Below are positions 1 through 12,998 of a DNA stretch of 64,000 bases, piece by piece. The notes under the pieces were generated by a model. That model was not told where the DNA came from. It searched no databases and saw only the letters and a program-made list of their open reading frames with translations. Source of the DNA: Bicyclus anynana (taxonomy: Eukaryota > Arthropoda > Insecta > Lepidoptera > Nymphalidae); NCBI RefSeq assembly GCF_947172395.1, contig NC_069090.1, positions 7,264,291 through 7,328,290 on the forward strand, written 5' to 3'. How positions within the stretch are numbered: the first letter of the stretch is position 1; every line of letters begins with the position of its first letter. Both the position numbers and the translations under genes were made by a program.

Positions 1-95
1 GCGTGTTTTGGTTCTGTTTGTGAGGCTTCGGTTCTTCCAGATGTTTGTTAAGATCGTCATCGCATCCGTAGCTATTGCTATTCTTCGCTTAATTT

Positions 96-276
96 CAGAC
101 AGATCCACATCGTACGCATCGCATCAAATGGATTTTTAATTATACGGTAAATACAATCCGTTCAATGCGATCGATGCGATGCAATGTTGATCAGTGGACG
201 CACTTATATGAATTTCCATACAAAGAATATTAAAATCCATTTGATGCGCTGCGTTCGATGCGGATCTGTGGACGTC
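96..276. mobile_element. Small foldback (MITE-like) element
   Basis: Arms CAGATCCACATCG...CATCAAATGGATTTT (from about 98) and AAAATCCATTTGATG...GATGCGGATCTGTGG (to about 271) are imperfect inverted repeats. A shorter relative at 55856-55936 has GGCGTCCACA ends. Confidence 0.6.
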
Positions 277-909
277 TGCCTCTAATCACCATTACGATTG
301 TGGAGTGATTTTTAATAATATTAATAATCTTTATTTATAAAGGAAAAAAAAACACGTAAAAATAAAACAATAGACTTATTACTTATACTTATTGCTAAGT
401 TTACGTGCATAATAAATATGTGTATTTCAAGAAAAAATATTATTATGATGGAAGTTGCACTAGTATGAACGGTGTCGCAGCTTCCACTGGTCTTCTCTGA
501 TAAAAATTTTAGTACCAATGTAAATAAATTAATATTTATGACCTACTAGTTTTGTAAGGAATTTAACATAGATACGTATACGTAATCACTAAATAATTGA
601 TTAGTAACAATAAATAATAATTAATTACCTAACTATCTTTCAATCAAACTATCATGGCATTTTCTTGGCTTTTAAATGAAATCAACTAAATACTAAGTGT
701 CATCAGTGTAAAAATCGAGTTCATAAAATACAAAGACGACCTACAAAATTAAGAGATACAATAAAAAAGATCGTCCTTATGTGTTATTTACTGATCGGTT
801 TAAAGGTGGTGTCAAAATGCAAAATAGAACTTAGGGAAATCAAATAGTCTATACGTTGCTTAAATTGATTACACTATTTGACTTAGAATAACAACCACTA
901 ATATTATAA

Positions 910-1107
910 TCTATACTTGTAAATATACTACTAATATAAAGAGGTCAAGGTATCGTAGGGTTAATCTCTGGTTCTTACTGAACCGATTTTAAGAATTCTT
1001 TTACCACTAGTAAGCCACGTTAGTTGTGAGTGTCGTAGGCTACATTTTATTCCCATATTCTCAATGGAACAGGAACTACGCGGGTGAAACCGCGGGACGT
1101 CGGCTAG
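910..1107 (+). mobile_element. Helitron-like non-autonomous element
   Basis: Begins TCTATACT after an A and ends in CTAG before a T, as for Helitron insertion between A and T. Just before the end, CGCGG-type pairing (GGGTGAAACCGCGGG) gives a hairpin. Contains the common ACCGATTTT and GGAACTACGCGGGTG blocks. Confidence 0.6.
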
Positions 1108-1789
1108 TTTTTTAATTAACTCAATTACCTACCTAAAATAATATTAATAAAAATCATTAGAATTAAATCCTCTTAGTTTTTTTTTAATCCTGCTAATACG
1201 TACTTAACCAGTAAAACTGGTCTGACTTTTAAGCTAAATTAACCTTGTCTTTAATACCTGATAGTTATCATATAGTTTTTATAAGCAATTAAATTAATAA
1301 TTAACTTTAAATACAAAGTTTTTACTACTAGGTACTGCTAATTATTGACATTTTAAAATTAATATTCATAATTAACATTTTTGATAATAATAAGGCTTAA
1401 CAAATATTTAGATATTGAATTTAAAATGTATAATTACATAGTCACTTAGTTTTTTATTAATTTTAGGTTTTTTGTGTTATTGAATTAATAGCTAGTAGCT
1501 AGTTAATAATATTACGTTAACATTCACGATAAAAAAAAATGTTTATAGTCAACAGTGCGGTTAAGTAATATATGGATTGCACGGCATTGATCGGTATATT
1601 ACTCGTTAGAGGGTGGGTAGATAGATATTCTAGAATTTTTTCAAGAGATATTTCCGGCTGTAGGAAGTGATTGAACATGATTTTCATTTTCACTTTTAAA
1701 AATAAACAGGCCTTACGGTTTATTTTTTAAATGTGTTTTATTTTTTTAAATAAAATTAACAAAATAAATATTAAAGTACGTACCTATAG

Positions 1790-1960
1790 TTATCTTCTAT
1801 CTTCCAAAAGCAAAGCAAAAGGTCACATAAAAACCATTTGACGTACAAAGATGAGGCAGGGAGGTAGATTTTAGTTAGTAGACATCCGTTACGAACGGAT
1901 TTTACGACAGGGCCGGATTAAAGAGGTCTAAGGACGGACGAAGTCGCGGTCCGCTAGTGT
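1790..1960 (+). repeat. Dispersed element ending TCCGCTAGT
   Basis: Contains GACGTACAAAGATGAGGCAG, GGGAGGTAG, GGCCGGATTAAAGAGGTC and GACGAAGTCGCGGTCCGCTAG. A close relative lies at about 36830-37020 and, reversed, at 53910-54080. Confidence 0.5.
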
Positions 1961-2261
1961 TATATATTCCAGTTTTCTATCGAAGTTCGTACAACGACAT
2001 ACGCTGGCATTGCCTCGAACGGTATCTGCAACGTGATCAAAAAATACTCGCCGAACCTGTTTAGAAGTCACTCGCGAAAGGAATGATATAAACAGCCTAT
2101 TTATATCCAAGTGTGGAGTAAACAACTCTTCTTATGGGCACTGAAAATAAGTGCAAAACGAGTAAATGATACAGCCTCGCTGCCATTTACGTTAATGGTA
2201 GTTTTACGATCACAAGAATAGTCTGTTTAGAAATAAATTTTTACTTTATTCATTAATAGCA

Positions 2262-2495
2262 GACGCCCCGCGGGTTTATTCTCGTAGTTTCCGTTCCTGT
2301 GGGATAAAATATAGCCTACTAACGGACGCTTTGCGGTTTCACCCGCGTAGTTCTTTTTTCCGTGAGAATATGGTTATAAAATATAGCCCATAATACTGGC
2401 AAGTAAGGTGGCTTTCTAATGGTAAAAGAATTTTGAAAATCGGTTCAGTAGATCCAGAGATTATCCCCTACAATTGTACAAACTTTATCTCTTTA
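2262..2495 (-). repeat. Helitron-like relic, diverged
   Basis: Antisense fragment with CGTTCCTGTGGGATAAAATATAGCC and a second partial copy within it (TTTCACCCGCGTAG at about 2338). Confidence 0.45.
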
Positions 2496-3021
2496 ATAAA
2501 TTTAATATTACTGTAGCTGACACTCACATACCCCCTTAAATCTTAAAACCAATTTATGGCATTAGTATACCTACATGAATATTTCCAATAAAAAGTAAAA
2601 ATTTTATAATTTAAAAAACAGACACCAGAAAAGTAATGGAACTTCATCTTTACTCTGACATCACAATCCTCCTTCGATAGTCGGTCAAAGACTTAAAAAA
2701 ACAAAATGAATCCGTAATCCGAACGCAATTTCATTGCACTTTTTAATTAACCAATTAAAATGCATCGCTGATAATAATAAATTTCAACTTTATTTCTTGC
2801 GTCTCTCTAATCCGTTAATCCGGAACCGTGAATCCTATTGCGGCGCGTGAATGAATGAAAAAACGCATCTCAAATTTTCTCCACTTTTCCTCAAGATACC
2901 ACTCTCCACTGAGCATGATAAAATGAAATCTCGAGTTAACACTAATTAGTGTAGGTATATTTAACTAGCGTTTGTCCACGACGTCGTCCACGCGAAGTTC
3001 AGTTTTTGACGTGACGTCTCC

Positions 3022-3335
3022 GGCCTCCGTGGCGCAGTGGTATGCGCGGTGGATTTACAAAACGGAGGTCCTGGGTTCGATCCCCGGCTGGACCGATTGA
3101 GATTTTCTTAATTGGTCCAGGTCTGGCTGGTGGGAGGCTTCGGCCGTGGCTAGTTACCACCCTACCGACGTACCGCCACGCGATTTAGCGTTCCGGTACG
3201 ATGTCGTGTAGAAACCGAAAAGGGGTGTGGATTTTCATCCACCTCCTACCAAGTTAGCCCGCTTCCATCTTAGACTGCATCATCACTTACCATCAGGTGA
3301 GATTGTAGTCAAGGGCTAACCTGTAAAAAAAAAAA
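3022..3335 (+). repeat. SINE family A (tRNA-derived), full length
   Basis: The head GGCCTCCGTGGCGCAGTGG and GGTTCGATCCCC are pol III A-box and B-box like. The body contains GGTCCAGGTCTGGCTGGTGG and GATTTTCATCC, and the end is an A-run. It sits within an older dispersed repeat whose other copy lies near 56.2 kb. Confidence 0.88.
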
Positions 3336-3565
3336 GATGACGTCATGCGTCGTTCCCTCGCTCTAGGGTTGCCAACTTTTTTTACAAGAAATAAAATATA
3401 TTCTGGTCTATGAAGATTATTAAACAGCATTTATAGAAAAACGAACAGTTTTTTATTTATTTATTGTTTTAAATACGTTAATTAAATTTTCTTTTGAAAA
3501 ATGCAACCATTCACGTCACGTTCAACTATCGTCAGTAATTTGTCTTTACAGACAACCGATTTTTA
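3336..3565. repeat. Dispersed repeat, copy 1, interrupted by a SINE
   Basis: GATGACGTCATGCGTCGTTC, GGGTTGCCAACTTTTTTTAC and TATTCTGGTCTATGAAGATT recur in the same order at 56197-56445. The left part before the SINE (CAGTTTTTGACGTG at about 3000) matches 56140 as well. Confidence 0.82.
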
Positions 3566-3816
3566 TACAAATACCCGAGGGAGGCATGGATTTTTCCGGG
3601 ATTGAATAAGGTTCAAGTATTTTAACAATTACTGTTTGTTTTTTTTTTTATGAAATAAAATTACGATTGTTGATTAAGATGAAAATTGCGAAACCAGGGG
3701 CGGGTCCAGAACCTTTACTTTTCCGAGCTTTTCATTTAACGGCCGCGTGGGGCAGTCACCCTGTTTTTTACATCCACGGCCGTGGGTTCGATTACCACAG
3801 GTTTTATGCCAATACT

Positions 3817-4010
3817 CTCAGAGAATTAAGAAATTCTCTTGTATGCAGGTTTCCTTACGATGTTTTTCCTTCACCGTTTGAGACACGTGATATTTAATTT
3901 CTTAAAATGCACACAACTGAAAAGTTGGAGGCGCATGCCCCGGACCGGATTCGAACCCACACTCTCCGGAATCGGAGGCAGAGGTCATATCCACTGGGCT
4001 TTCACGGCTC
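3817..4010 (-). repeat. SINE family B (tRNA-derived), 3' truncated
   Basis: Contains CCGGACCGGATTCGAACCC and CATATCCACTGGGC on the + strand, the reverse of the tRNA-like head GCCCAGTGGATATG. The distal body and GATGAT tail are missing. Confidence 0.85.
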
Positions 4011-4561
4011 TTACCCTAAGCTTTAGAGTATAGCAATCAACAAGATCATGTCGTATGGCGTAAGGTATGATGTAAACGTAGTGTGATAACATGACGTTTA
4101 CTTCACACTAGGGCAGAAAGTGAGCCTTATAGTCGGCAGCTGGCTTTAATTCAGATAAGCACGCTCCCTAATACCCTAGTAGCATAAATAAGAAACAATT
4201 AGCTAATCTATGCTAATAGTCTTACATATTAACGTTATATTAAGGAAAATTGACGATGACTTTTAATACTTAAAGGCAGATAAACACGTTTTTCAAATTA
4301 GCACTTTTTAACTTGTGAACTCAATAAAGTTATATTGTACGTAGGTATATGATCATACGAACAAGCATCAATAAAATTAAACTATATTACATTGGATAAG
4401 CGTAGTGGTTTAATGCGGGTTTGTGGGCTAAGCTCTATATTCCTCCCTTCCATAAGGCCTCCCTGTAGTAGGCCGTTAAAACAATAACCGATGCTTATAA
4501 ATATAATGATGAAGATGTTGAATACTTTCGGGAACGAAAGTTCAGTTAGTTATTGTCACAT

Positions 4562-4760
4562 GGTTCCCCCCTAGATACCACGCGGGCATGACTTGTATAT
4601 AGCTACTAACAGACGCCCGCCGTGTCACCCAAGTAGTTCTCGTTCCCGTGAAAATATGGGTATAGATCATAGCCTATGACACTCGCAAATAACGGGGCTT
4701 TCTATGATTTTTTATTCGGTTTGTAGATCCGGATATTACCTCGTACAACATCACAAACTT
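4562..4760 (-). repeat. Helitron-like relic, diverged
   Basis: Antisense fragment: ACGCCCGCCGTGTCACCCAA, TCGTTCCCGTGAAAATATGG, GATCCGGATATTACC. Confidence 0.45.
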
Positions 4761-5180
4761 TACCTCTATAAAATAAGTTTCTCATTGTATATCCCCCCTT
4801 ATAAATCGCGGAAGAATATCTCAGTATGTTTATACTACGTAAGGTTTTTACATATGTGTGTGATGGATGTATGTTGTACACCAGTTAATCTCAACGTGCG
4901 TGTGAAACATTCTTGCGTAAAACGAAACGACAATCGGTTACATTATGTTGATCACAATAATTAACAGAGGAAGCGTTTTCTTCTCAAGTTTTTCAGTAGA
5001 TATCTATTGCTAATGAGCATTGAACAGTTTACAGCCGAGTATTATCTAAGTCTCTTTAAAATGCCTCGTTTATACTGTGGTTGGCTCATATGACTTCGGA
5101 TCACGAGATAGTGGGGTTAGATCCTAGAAGATTTATAATGGGTAGATATGGTATGATCGATAGCATCGTTTTATTATACC

Positions 5181-5506
5181 TTTTTTTTATTTTTTACAAA
5201 TTAGCCCTTGACTGCAATCTCACCTGATGGTATCTCACAGTGATGATGCAGTCTAAGATGGAAGCGGGCTAACTTGTTAGGAGGAGGACGAAAATCCACA
5301 CCCCTTTCGGTTTCTACACGGCATCGTACCGGAACGCTAAATCGCTTGGCGGTACGTCTTTGCCGGTAGGGTGGTAACTAGCCACGGCCGACTAATTAAA
5401 AAATATCAATCTGCCCAGCCGGGAATCGAACCTCGGAAGGACCGGAGAAGGACCTCCGTTTTGTAAATCCACTGCGCATACCACTGCGCCACGGAGGCCG
5501 TCAAAA
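5181..5506 (-). repeat. SINE family A, nearly full length
   Basis: Reverse complement of the 3022-3335 type: T-run at 5181, tRNA head ending GGAGGCCGTCAAAA at the right. A few internal indels. Confidence 0.88.
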
Positions 5507-5839
5507 GGGAAACCTCTCTCTAAGGGATTAGGCGGCGTTTTCGATGAAAGCTCCTAAGCAGCTTGTGAGTTTAAGATCGTCAGTGATATATTCGTATGTG
5601 TAGAAGTCTGCTTCGTTAGTACATTGGTTGACGATGTTACGGATGACGGCCCTGGGTTCGAATCCTAGGTTGGGCTATAAAAAATTGAGCTTTTCTTTCT
5701 TTTATAGTGGCACGTTAGGCCGTCGATCCCGTTCATTATCAGTACATTCCGATACTGATTTTAAAAGAGTTATCATTCTAAACCCACCTTCAGAGATCCC
5801 ACTAATGCCTCGTGCTTCCAATATATTTAATAACATTAG

Positions 5840-6055
5840 TCTGTATCCATACGTACCTACTTGGATTCGTACGAAGCATTTTGGTTCTTCGTTCCACATC
5901 CACACTGCCCTTTTGTTTTCCCTACCACCTACAAAGTGGGTATCTTCAAGTCAAGAGTAAATAGGTACCTTCTAGGCAAGCACGTTCCACCACAGGTTGC
6001 ATCATCGCTTATCACCAGGCATGATTGTGGGCAAGCGCTCGCCTAAACAACGTAT
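5840..6055 (+). repeat. LINE 3'-end fragment
   Basis: The + frame reads FVFPTTYKVGIFKSRVNRY then SSLITRHDCGQALA, wording seen at the ends of lepidopteran LINE proteins. Relatives occur at about 38410-38565 and in part near 38670-38760. It ends in an A-rich run. Confidence 0.55.
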
Positions 6056-6423
6056 GAAAAAAATTGTTGTAAGTGGATTTATTTCGAGCCTTGAGCATTG
6101 TCTCACAAATGTCGGGAAAATTATAGTCGGCACCATTAAATAGGTAAATACACATAACGATGTAATAACATCGAAAAAACAAAACCTTCGTCAAAACCAT
6201 CATCGTTTGTCAAAAGCAAATTTAAAATGGCACGCAAACAAATCAAAAAACATTTAGACATCCTTCCATGAAGGCAAGGCAATAACGAGAAAAGTTATTT
6301 TAAGAAGGCAATATAACTCTTTGTACTTTTTGGAAAGCGTCTTTCAATGATCATACATCAAAATATTTTTTATTTTATGTATGAAGACGAAACCGCCCAG
6401 TAAAAAATGTTTACGTTATCTTT

Positions 6424-6600
6424 TTAACCCCCGTCTTTAAAAGACGGGTGTTATTAGTGTGACGTGTCTGTCTCTTTGTTTGACAGTCTGTATGTGGCAC
6501 CAAAGCTCCCGAACCGATGAAGCGATTTCAATTTAGTTTGTTTTTTGTATTAAAGGAGACTTATGTGCGACTCTTCTTAAACATTTGTTTGATGAAAATC
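6424..6600 (+). repeat. Dispersed repeat beginning with a CCCGTCTTTAAAAGACGGG palindrome
   Basis: The palindrome is followed by TGTTATTAGTGTGACGTGTC and CCCGAACCGATGAAGCGATT, wording common in lepidopteran genomes. Confidence 0.5.
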
Positions 6601-7642
6601 GATTTAGTCGTTCAAAAGTTTAAACTCCTTGAGAACCAGATGCAATAGACAAAGTTTCGCCCAATGGCGTCGAAGTTGTCCCACTCCCATCTCTTTCGTA
6701 CCAACGCAATGAAAGAGATAGCGGTATTTCCGGTTGCTCGTTATTGGTTGAATTTTGTCTACATCTCTCTTATATTACGAGATTATCTCGTTGGTCGCAT
6801 GTTAGCGCCAAAGTTCCTGTAGCCATGTGGCACACCGATTCTCTTTCGCCAAACGCTAACGTTTCGAAAACTAATATAATGTATGGGAATGACATATCCG
6901 ATCGATAACTTGATCACGTGACCTGTCGATAGCAAATGTCTATGTCATACACTTTTTAATTTTCAAAGCGTTTGCGATTATAGAAAAAGAATCGACTTGC
7001 GATAAAACAATAGGCCCAGATCTCCATTAAAGCATCAAATTATTTATCAATAACTACGCTAGTCAAAGTGTTTCCCATAAAACACGAAGGTTACAAACCA
7101 TTATATGTAAACTCAGACCAATTATAGAAGGACCTGTATCGCACTCATAGTCACGAACAAAATTGTCTGTCATTTTCTGAAGAAAACGATCTTAGATTTG
7201 GTATATATCTTATAAACTAGAAGTTTTTGCCCGTTTTTTAAACAATTGAATTCATTTACACAAAAAGGTATTTTTACGGAACTCTTTAACCGACGAACAC
7301 GATTACAATAATTGGTCTGAGTATGTAAACGATAAGTCGTCTATTGTTTCAGATGATTTATTTAACTGTATAATCGTAAGTCGGTTAGGTAATATGTAGG
7401 TACTTACATGTATGTTAGCATGTGTTATCAACACAAACATAAGTATTAAATTCGTGACGATCACGTACAAAACATAGGTATTATTTGAACAGGCGAACTG
7501 TTTAAAGAATATACCTACCTAATGAATAATTAAACTGAAAAATATTTGGTTCAATAGCAGAAGACAGATAATTATTATGCTATAAGGTTTTCCCACCCTT
7601 TGCCTCCCTTATTTATTATTATTAGCAGAGTAAAGATATGTG

Positions 7643-7828
7643 GTAGTAGCCGCGCGGTTTCACCCGCGTGGTTCCCGTTCCCGTAGGAATACAGAGATAA
7701 TATATAACCTATAGTCTTCCTCGATAAATGGGCTATCTAATACTGAAAGAATTTTTCAAATCGGACCAGTAGTTCCTGAGATTAGCGCGTTCAAACAAAC
7801 AAACTTCAGTTTTTAAATTAGTATAGAT
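7643..7828 (-). mobile_element. Helitron-like non-autonomous element
   Basis: Antisense copy from GCCGCGCGGTTTCACCCG to TTAGTATAGATTA. Confidence 0.55.
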
Positions 7829-9057
7829 TAGGTAGTTTATAATCTTTCAAGCAATTAATGAGTAGATTTTGATGAATTTTAAACTTTTAGTAGGTATAGA
7901 AAGTTAAGTTATTTAACTTCCACAGTAATTGATTGGTACAGTACAACTAACTTTAAGAACTGTTATCTAAGTAGGTATACCTAATTGAGCTGTTTTGCAT
8001 ACTGGGTCATACGGACTATTCATAAACTGGCACATTTTCACTTGTATCGGTAGATCAGTTATTCTTAATGTATCAAAAGTAAGGGAAATCAATGATTTGC
8101 TGACGAAAGTTAGTACCTATGCCCATAAAAAATGAAAAAAAGGCTTGTATAAAAATCAGAAGTAAACAATAATTATTAAGTACCTAACTCAAACCAGCGA
8201 CGCTACGGGGCGTATTTTATGTTTTTTTTTTTTTTATTTTAATTGCAATCTTATTACGCTTGTTGCTAAGTGACGTCATTCTCGACATTGGTGTGTATGT
8301 ATGCCACATTACCACTTACTTGCACAAATGTGTAATGGTGAAGACGTTTCACGCTATTTTTTTTTGTTACTTTTTATTTAATATTGCATTAGCCTTAGGG
8401 TAGGGATAGGGAAAAAGTGCACATAAGTCAAGCTAAGCTTGACGGGGTTCGCTAGTAGATAAATATTTCTCGTTAAATATCCAATGTTAAGAAAATCATC
8501 AAATCCTGTTAGTTCTTTCGTTTTATAGTTTATTTTGGTAAAAAACTGGTGTAATGTTAATAACAGTGCAAAATTAATCAAATATGATCGATCTTCCATT
8601 GTTCTTGAGACGGCAGCAAAATAAAACATAAGTATGGTAGCGTATAGCGAAGTACTGATTATTGAATTCGTGATGTAGGCATTGTTTTTTTTTTCGATCC
8701 ATAAATAACAAGGAAGGAACGGTTTTACGAAGGTTACGAATAGCTTCCGACATTAATTTTCTTTTTTTTCATTGACATTGATTGCAAGTGATAAGTAGAT
8801 ATATACATGGATATACCAGGGATAATATAGTTATTATGTGAAAGAGAATAGGAGATGCGAGTAAGTTTACAATGGTTTCACACTAATATGCTAAATCGCT
8901 AAAAATAAATGACAATACACAATCAATGACAATGTGTGAATTTTATGTGCCAGGTATATCTTAGTATTTAAAAAATTATTGCTCTTTTCTTTTCTCTATA
9001 TTATTTTTGTAGTTCAGATTTATTGTTTTGCGTTTGCAATGGTAGTTAAGGAATCTA

Positions 9058-9247
9058 TACATCTATATTATAAAGCTGAAGAGTTTGTTTGCTTGATCGC
9101 ACTAATCTCAGGATTTACTGATCCGATTTAAAAAATTCTTTCAGTGTTAGATAGCCCATTTCTCGAAGGCTATAGGCTATAATATATAATCCCCGAATTC
9201 CTACGGGAACGGGAACCACGCGGGTAAAACCGTGCGACTTCGCCTAG
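9058..9247 (+). mobile_element. Helitron-like non-autonomous element
   Basis: Sense copy from CATCTATATTATAAAGCTG to TTCGCCTAGTT. Confidence 0.6.
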
Positions 9248-10955
9248 TTAAAAGTATAAGAAAATACACGAATGACTAAGTAACTAAGATAACCCAAATC
9301 TTATATAAATATTTTAGATAAATATACCTAAGTTCAGATATATGTACTACGTACTACTATGTTGGTATATTTGTAGTAGGTAAGTTGTAAGAATGAGAAA
9401 TTGTAACATTATACGGATCCACTTTCTACATAACCTAGACCAAGTGATCACCAGAGACTTGCAGAGGTTGTCTACTTCGTGATAAGCATACAATTTATTA
9501 CTATTGTACTGTTATAGACTTGCCATACTCTCGTGTTGGCTATATAAGGTTGCAAAGTGACGTCAGACTTCGGTGGTCTTGGATCAGTCTGCCTAGCAAT
9601 AATGCTAACATTTTGAAGGTTTTATGATTTGTTTTATTTTTATTTTATTTTTTTTAGATTTTGAACAAAAAAATCAAGGTAAATTAATTTCTTACACGAT
9701 CTTTATTATTTTTTTTTTGTATGTTAAAGTTCTTTCTTCACTCTTCTTCAAAATAAGAAGTAGCTGTATTGCAAATAATCACGAGTATGACAAAACATAA
9801 GAAATATTAATGAAAATTTACTAAAAAGGAATGTATAGAGTCTGAAAGTAGTCTAAGTCCTTTAATAATAATTGTTACATTTGTATGTGAACTCCAATAA
9901 GAAGTCTACTTAGACAAAGTTGCAGTGGTCCACTAGCTTACAATAAATTCTCGCCTGAATAAATATTACCTATTGACTTTTTGCATAAGACTATATTTAT
10001 AGCTTTGTAGACTCCTGTATCTATAATAAACTCTCGCCTGGATAAATTATTATTTGATTTTTGCAGAAGACTGTAACGTAGACATTTTTACCTGCTTACT
10101 ATTCTAACCCATACATATTACAACTTATTGACACAAAATTTACGATTGGCGGTTGTCGACTAATCGTAAATCTCCTAAAGACAATGGACATAAATTGAAA
10201 AAGAAAAAAAAAACCTAAGTGACGATGGCTGTCTGGAGTGAACGTTTAACTAAATCATTGAAGGCTCCATGTTGGGATTTAGTTTCCAATTAGAATATAC
10301 GTGACGTTGCAACGTGCCTTACGTCGTGAGTGAGTTACACGGAGGTTAGTCGAGACGTGATCATCATACTGATACATAACAAGTACGAGTACATATAGTA
10401 TGCCTCCTTGATTTGTTATAATCTATACTAGCGGACGCCCGCGGCTCTGTTTGCGTGGTTTTAAATTTTTCACAAATCCCGCGGGAACTGTCGCAGACTT
10501 TTTTAGGTGAACAATTCTGTCATACATGATTTTTAACGCTTTTAGTCTACGCAGCGCACGCAGCGTAAGCTTCCAATAGGAAAAATCGCCCGATTTTGAA
10601 ACATTCTTCATTGGTGCTCCGCTTTTATTGGTCTTAACCTGAAAATACGAGTATATAGCCTTTAGCCTACTTCGATAAATGGGCTAAGTAGTTCCTGAGA
10701 TTGGCGCGTTCCAGAAAAAAAAAATCTTCGGCTTTATAATGTTAGTATAGATTATGTTCTAGTGAACGCCTGCGACTTCGTTCGCGAAAAAATCGTCATA
10801 AACTCTTACCGCGTATTTACCGTTAACGTGGGAATATGAGGATAAATATAGTCTTTGACACTCACATATAACGTGGCTTTTTTTTGGTAAAAGATTTTTC
10901 AAAATCAATTCAGTAGATCCAGAATTTACCCTCTACAATAACAAAAACTTTATCT

Positions 10956-11490
10956 CTTTAACCGATTTCAAAAAGGAGGAGGTTCTCAATTCGGTCGGTA
11001 TTTTTTTTTTTTATGTATGTACACCGATTACTCAAAGACGCCTGGACCGATTTCAAAAGTTCTTTTTTTGTTTGAAACGGTATAGTTTTAAATTAGGCTA
11101 TGGCGGACTTTTTTGTAGATCTATTAAATTGAATTATTATGTTACTATGAATTGTTTCGGTATATCTCTATCGGTTGGGACTACTCAGCGTTTTAGATGA
11201 AAGCTCTGTAATCGTATGCGTGGGAAAATCTTGGAAGTTAAATTAGAGCCATTACCGTTAGATTTACGATTGTAGTAATACACTAGTGGGAATAAGTGCA
11301 TATCTTCGTGGATGTGTTAAAATGGAGCGAATGACGGAGTCGAAACAAGGCAGTAGGAGCTTGTAAGCTCCTGAGTTTCGGGATATTCGTGTTGCCCAAC
11401 TATCTGATGTTAAATGTAGAGCATTTACCTAAAAGATTATTAACACAGGCGAACATAGACCCTCCTCCTTTTTGGAAGTCGGTTAATAAA
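10956..11490. mobile_element. TIR element with AACCGACTTC...GGAGGAGG ends
   Basis: Left end TTTAACCGATTTCAAAAAGG and right end CCTTTTTGGAAGTCGGTTAA region (with CCTCCTCC) are inverted copies, about 26 bases with few mismatches, 530 bp apart. Related single ends appear at 18613-18645, 19267-19380 and 48250-48272. Confidence 0.6.
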
Positions 11491-11662
11491 ATACTAGCTG
11501 ACGCCCGCGACACTGCGTTATATCTGTTTTACAAGGCCCGCGAGAACCATGGATTTCCAGGAAAAAATAGCATATATTCTGCTATCGCAAGTTATAATCT
11601 ATTTTCATTGCAAATTTTCGCTAAAGCGGTTCATTTATTGTGACGTGCAGACTTAACTCAAT

Positions 11663-11853
11663 ACTAGCTGACACCGCGCAGTTTCACCCACGTGGTTGCC
11701 GTAGGAATACGAAGATAATATATAGCCTATAGGCTTCCTCGATAAATGGGCTATCTAACACTGAAAGAATTTTTCAAATCGGACCAGTAGTTTCTGAGAT
11801 TAGCGCGTTCAACCAAACAAACAAACACTTCAGCTTTATAATATTAGTATGTA
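11663..11853 (-). mobile_element. Helitron-like non-autonomous element
   Basis: Antisense copy, CTAGCTGACACCGCGC to ATAATATTAGTATG. Confidence 0.6.
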
Positions 11854-12811
11854 TTAATTTATTGTAACGGGTCTTAAGAACTCAGGACCATTAAATTAAT
11901 GTTTCGCACCATTAATTTTTTTCACCATTCATTTTCGACGGCCTCTGAAATGAAACAATGAGTTACCTTGAACTATGAGTTATAGTGACGAAACTGAGTT
12001 TATTAAATTAGCCTCTAATGAGTGTTCAATGCTGTAGGTTCAACCGGAACACGACTCAAGGATAGCCGGTTCGATCTTCGTAGGGTTATTGGTTATTGAG
12101 GTAATAAATAAATGTTTTATTATGGTTATAGTAAAATGTAAATAAGTAATTAAAATTATGATTAAAACATCTTCCTCGACGTGTCATATAAATGTTAATA
12201 ACTGTTTTTTTAATGATACACTACGAAGCCATGCTTCTCATAGGTTGGGTTGGGTGATGACTGATCATCTCAAGAATAATTTAATATCTAATAGCCTGAT
12301 ACGGGCCTCGAACCCAGGATCTTATGCCACGAGCCCGCTTAGACTGATTACGAGGGGCGACATTGGGCTCTTTGTACAGATGGACCTTTTGGTGACATAT
12401 CGACCGACAACACCTACCTGTCAAAACAAACACTAGCTACACAGCGTCTTCGCCGGTGAAGACGAGGTCCCCAATATCTGACGTCACGTTTGTAGTTCAC
12501 GATCTCGGGGGGGATCAAAACCACCCTTCCAGAACGGCTCTCTAAAGTCCGAGTCTCAGAGCTGACGCCCCTAGAAAGTGGTTTCGCCCATATTTTCTGC
12601 CTTCGGGTCCCATCAGGCGATGCTACTCGTCCAAAACTGTCATAGTTTAATAGTACATTAGGGATGGTAATAATTTCTAAAAGTTGTTATTGTACCTAAC
12701 AATCAATCAATCAACAAAAAAACAATTGTTGATTTGAAGATTTCAAATTTGATTTTTTTATTAATATTTTTTCACTTAATATTACAAAAAGAGGTAAAGT
12801 TTGTGTTTAAC

Positions 12812-12998
12812 AAATTAAATATTAGGTACGTGTCACAAACGGTGAAGGAAAAATATTGTAAGGAAATCTGCACACCTGAGAATTTTCTCAATTATTTGCG
12901 TGTGTGTCTGCCAATGCGCATTGGGCCAGCGTGGTGGACTATTTAGCCTAACCTCTCTCATTCTGAGAGGAGACTCGAGCTTAGCAGTGAGCCGAATA
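12812..12998 (+). repeat. SINE family B, lacks tRNA head
   Basis: Sense body from AAATTAAATATTAGG to GTGAGCCGAAT, with GGGCCAGCGTGGTGGACTA. Confidence 0.82.

Noticed and set aside
3022..3095. tRNA gene candidates (GGCGCAGTGG ... GGTTCGATCC) here and at 35229
   Set aside because: The same heads recur with long shared bodies and A-rich tails, so they are SINE heads, not functional tRNA genes.
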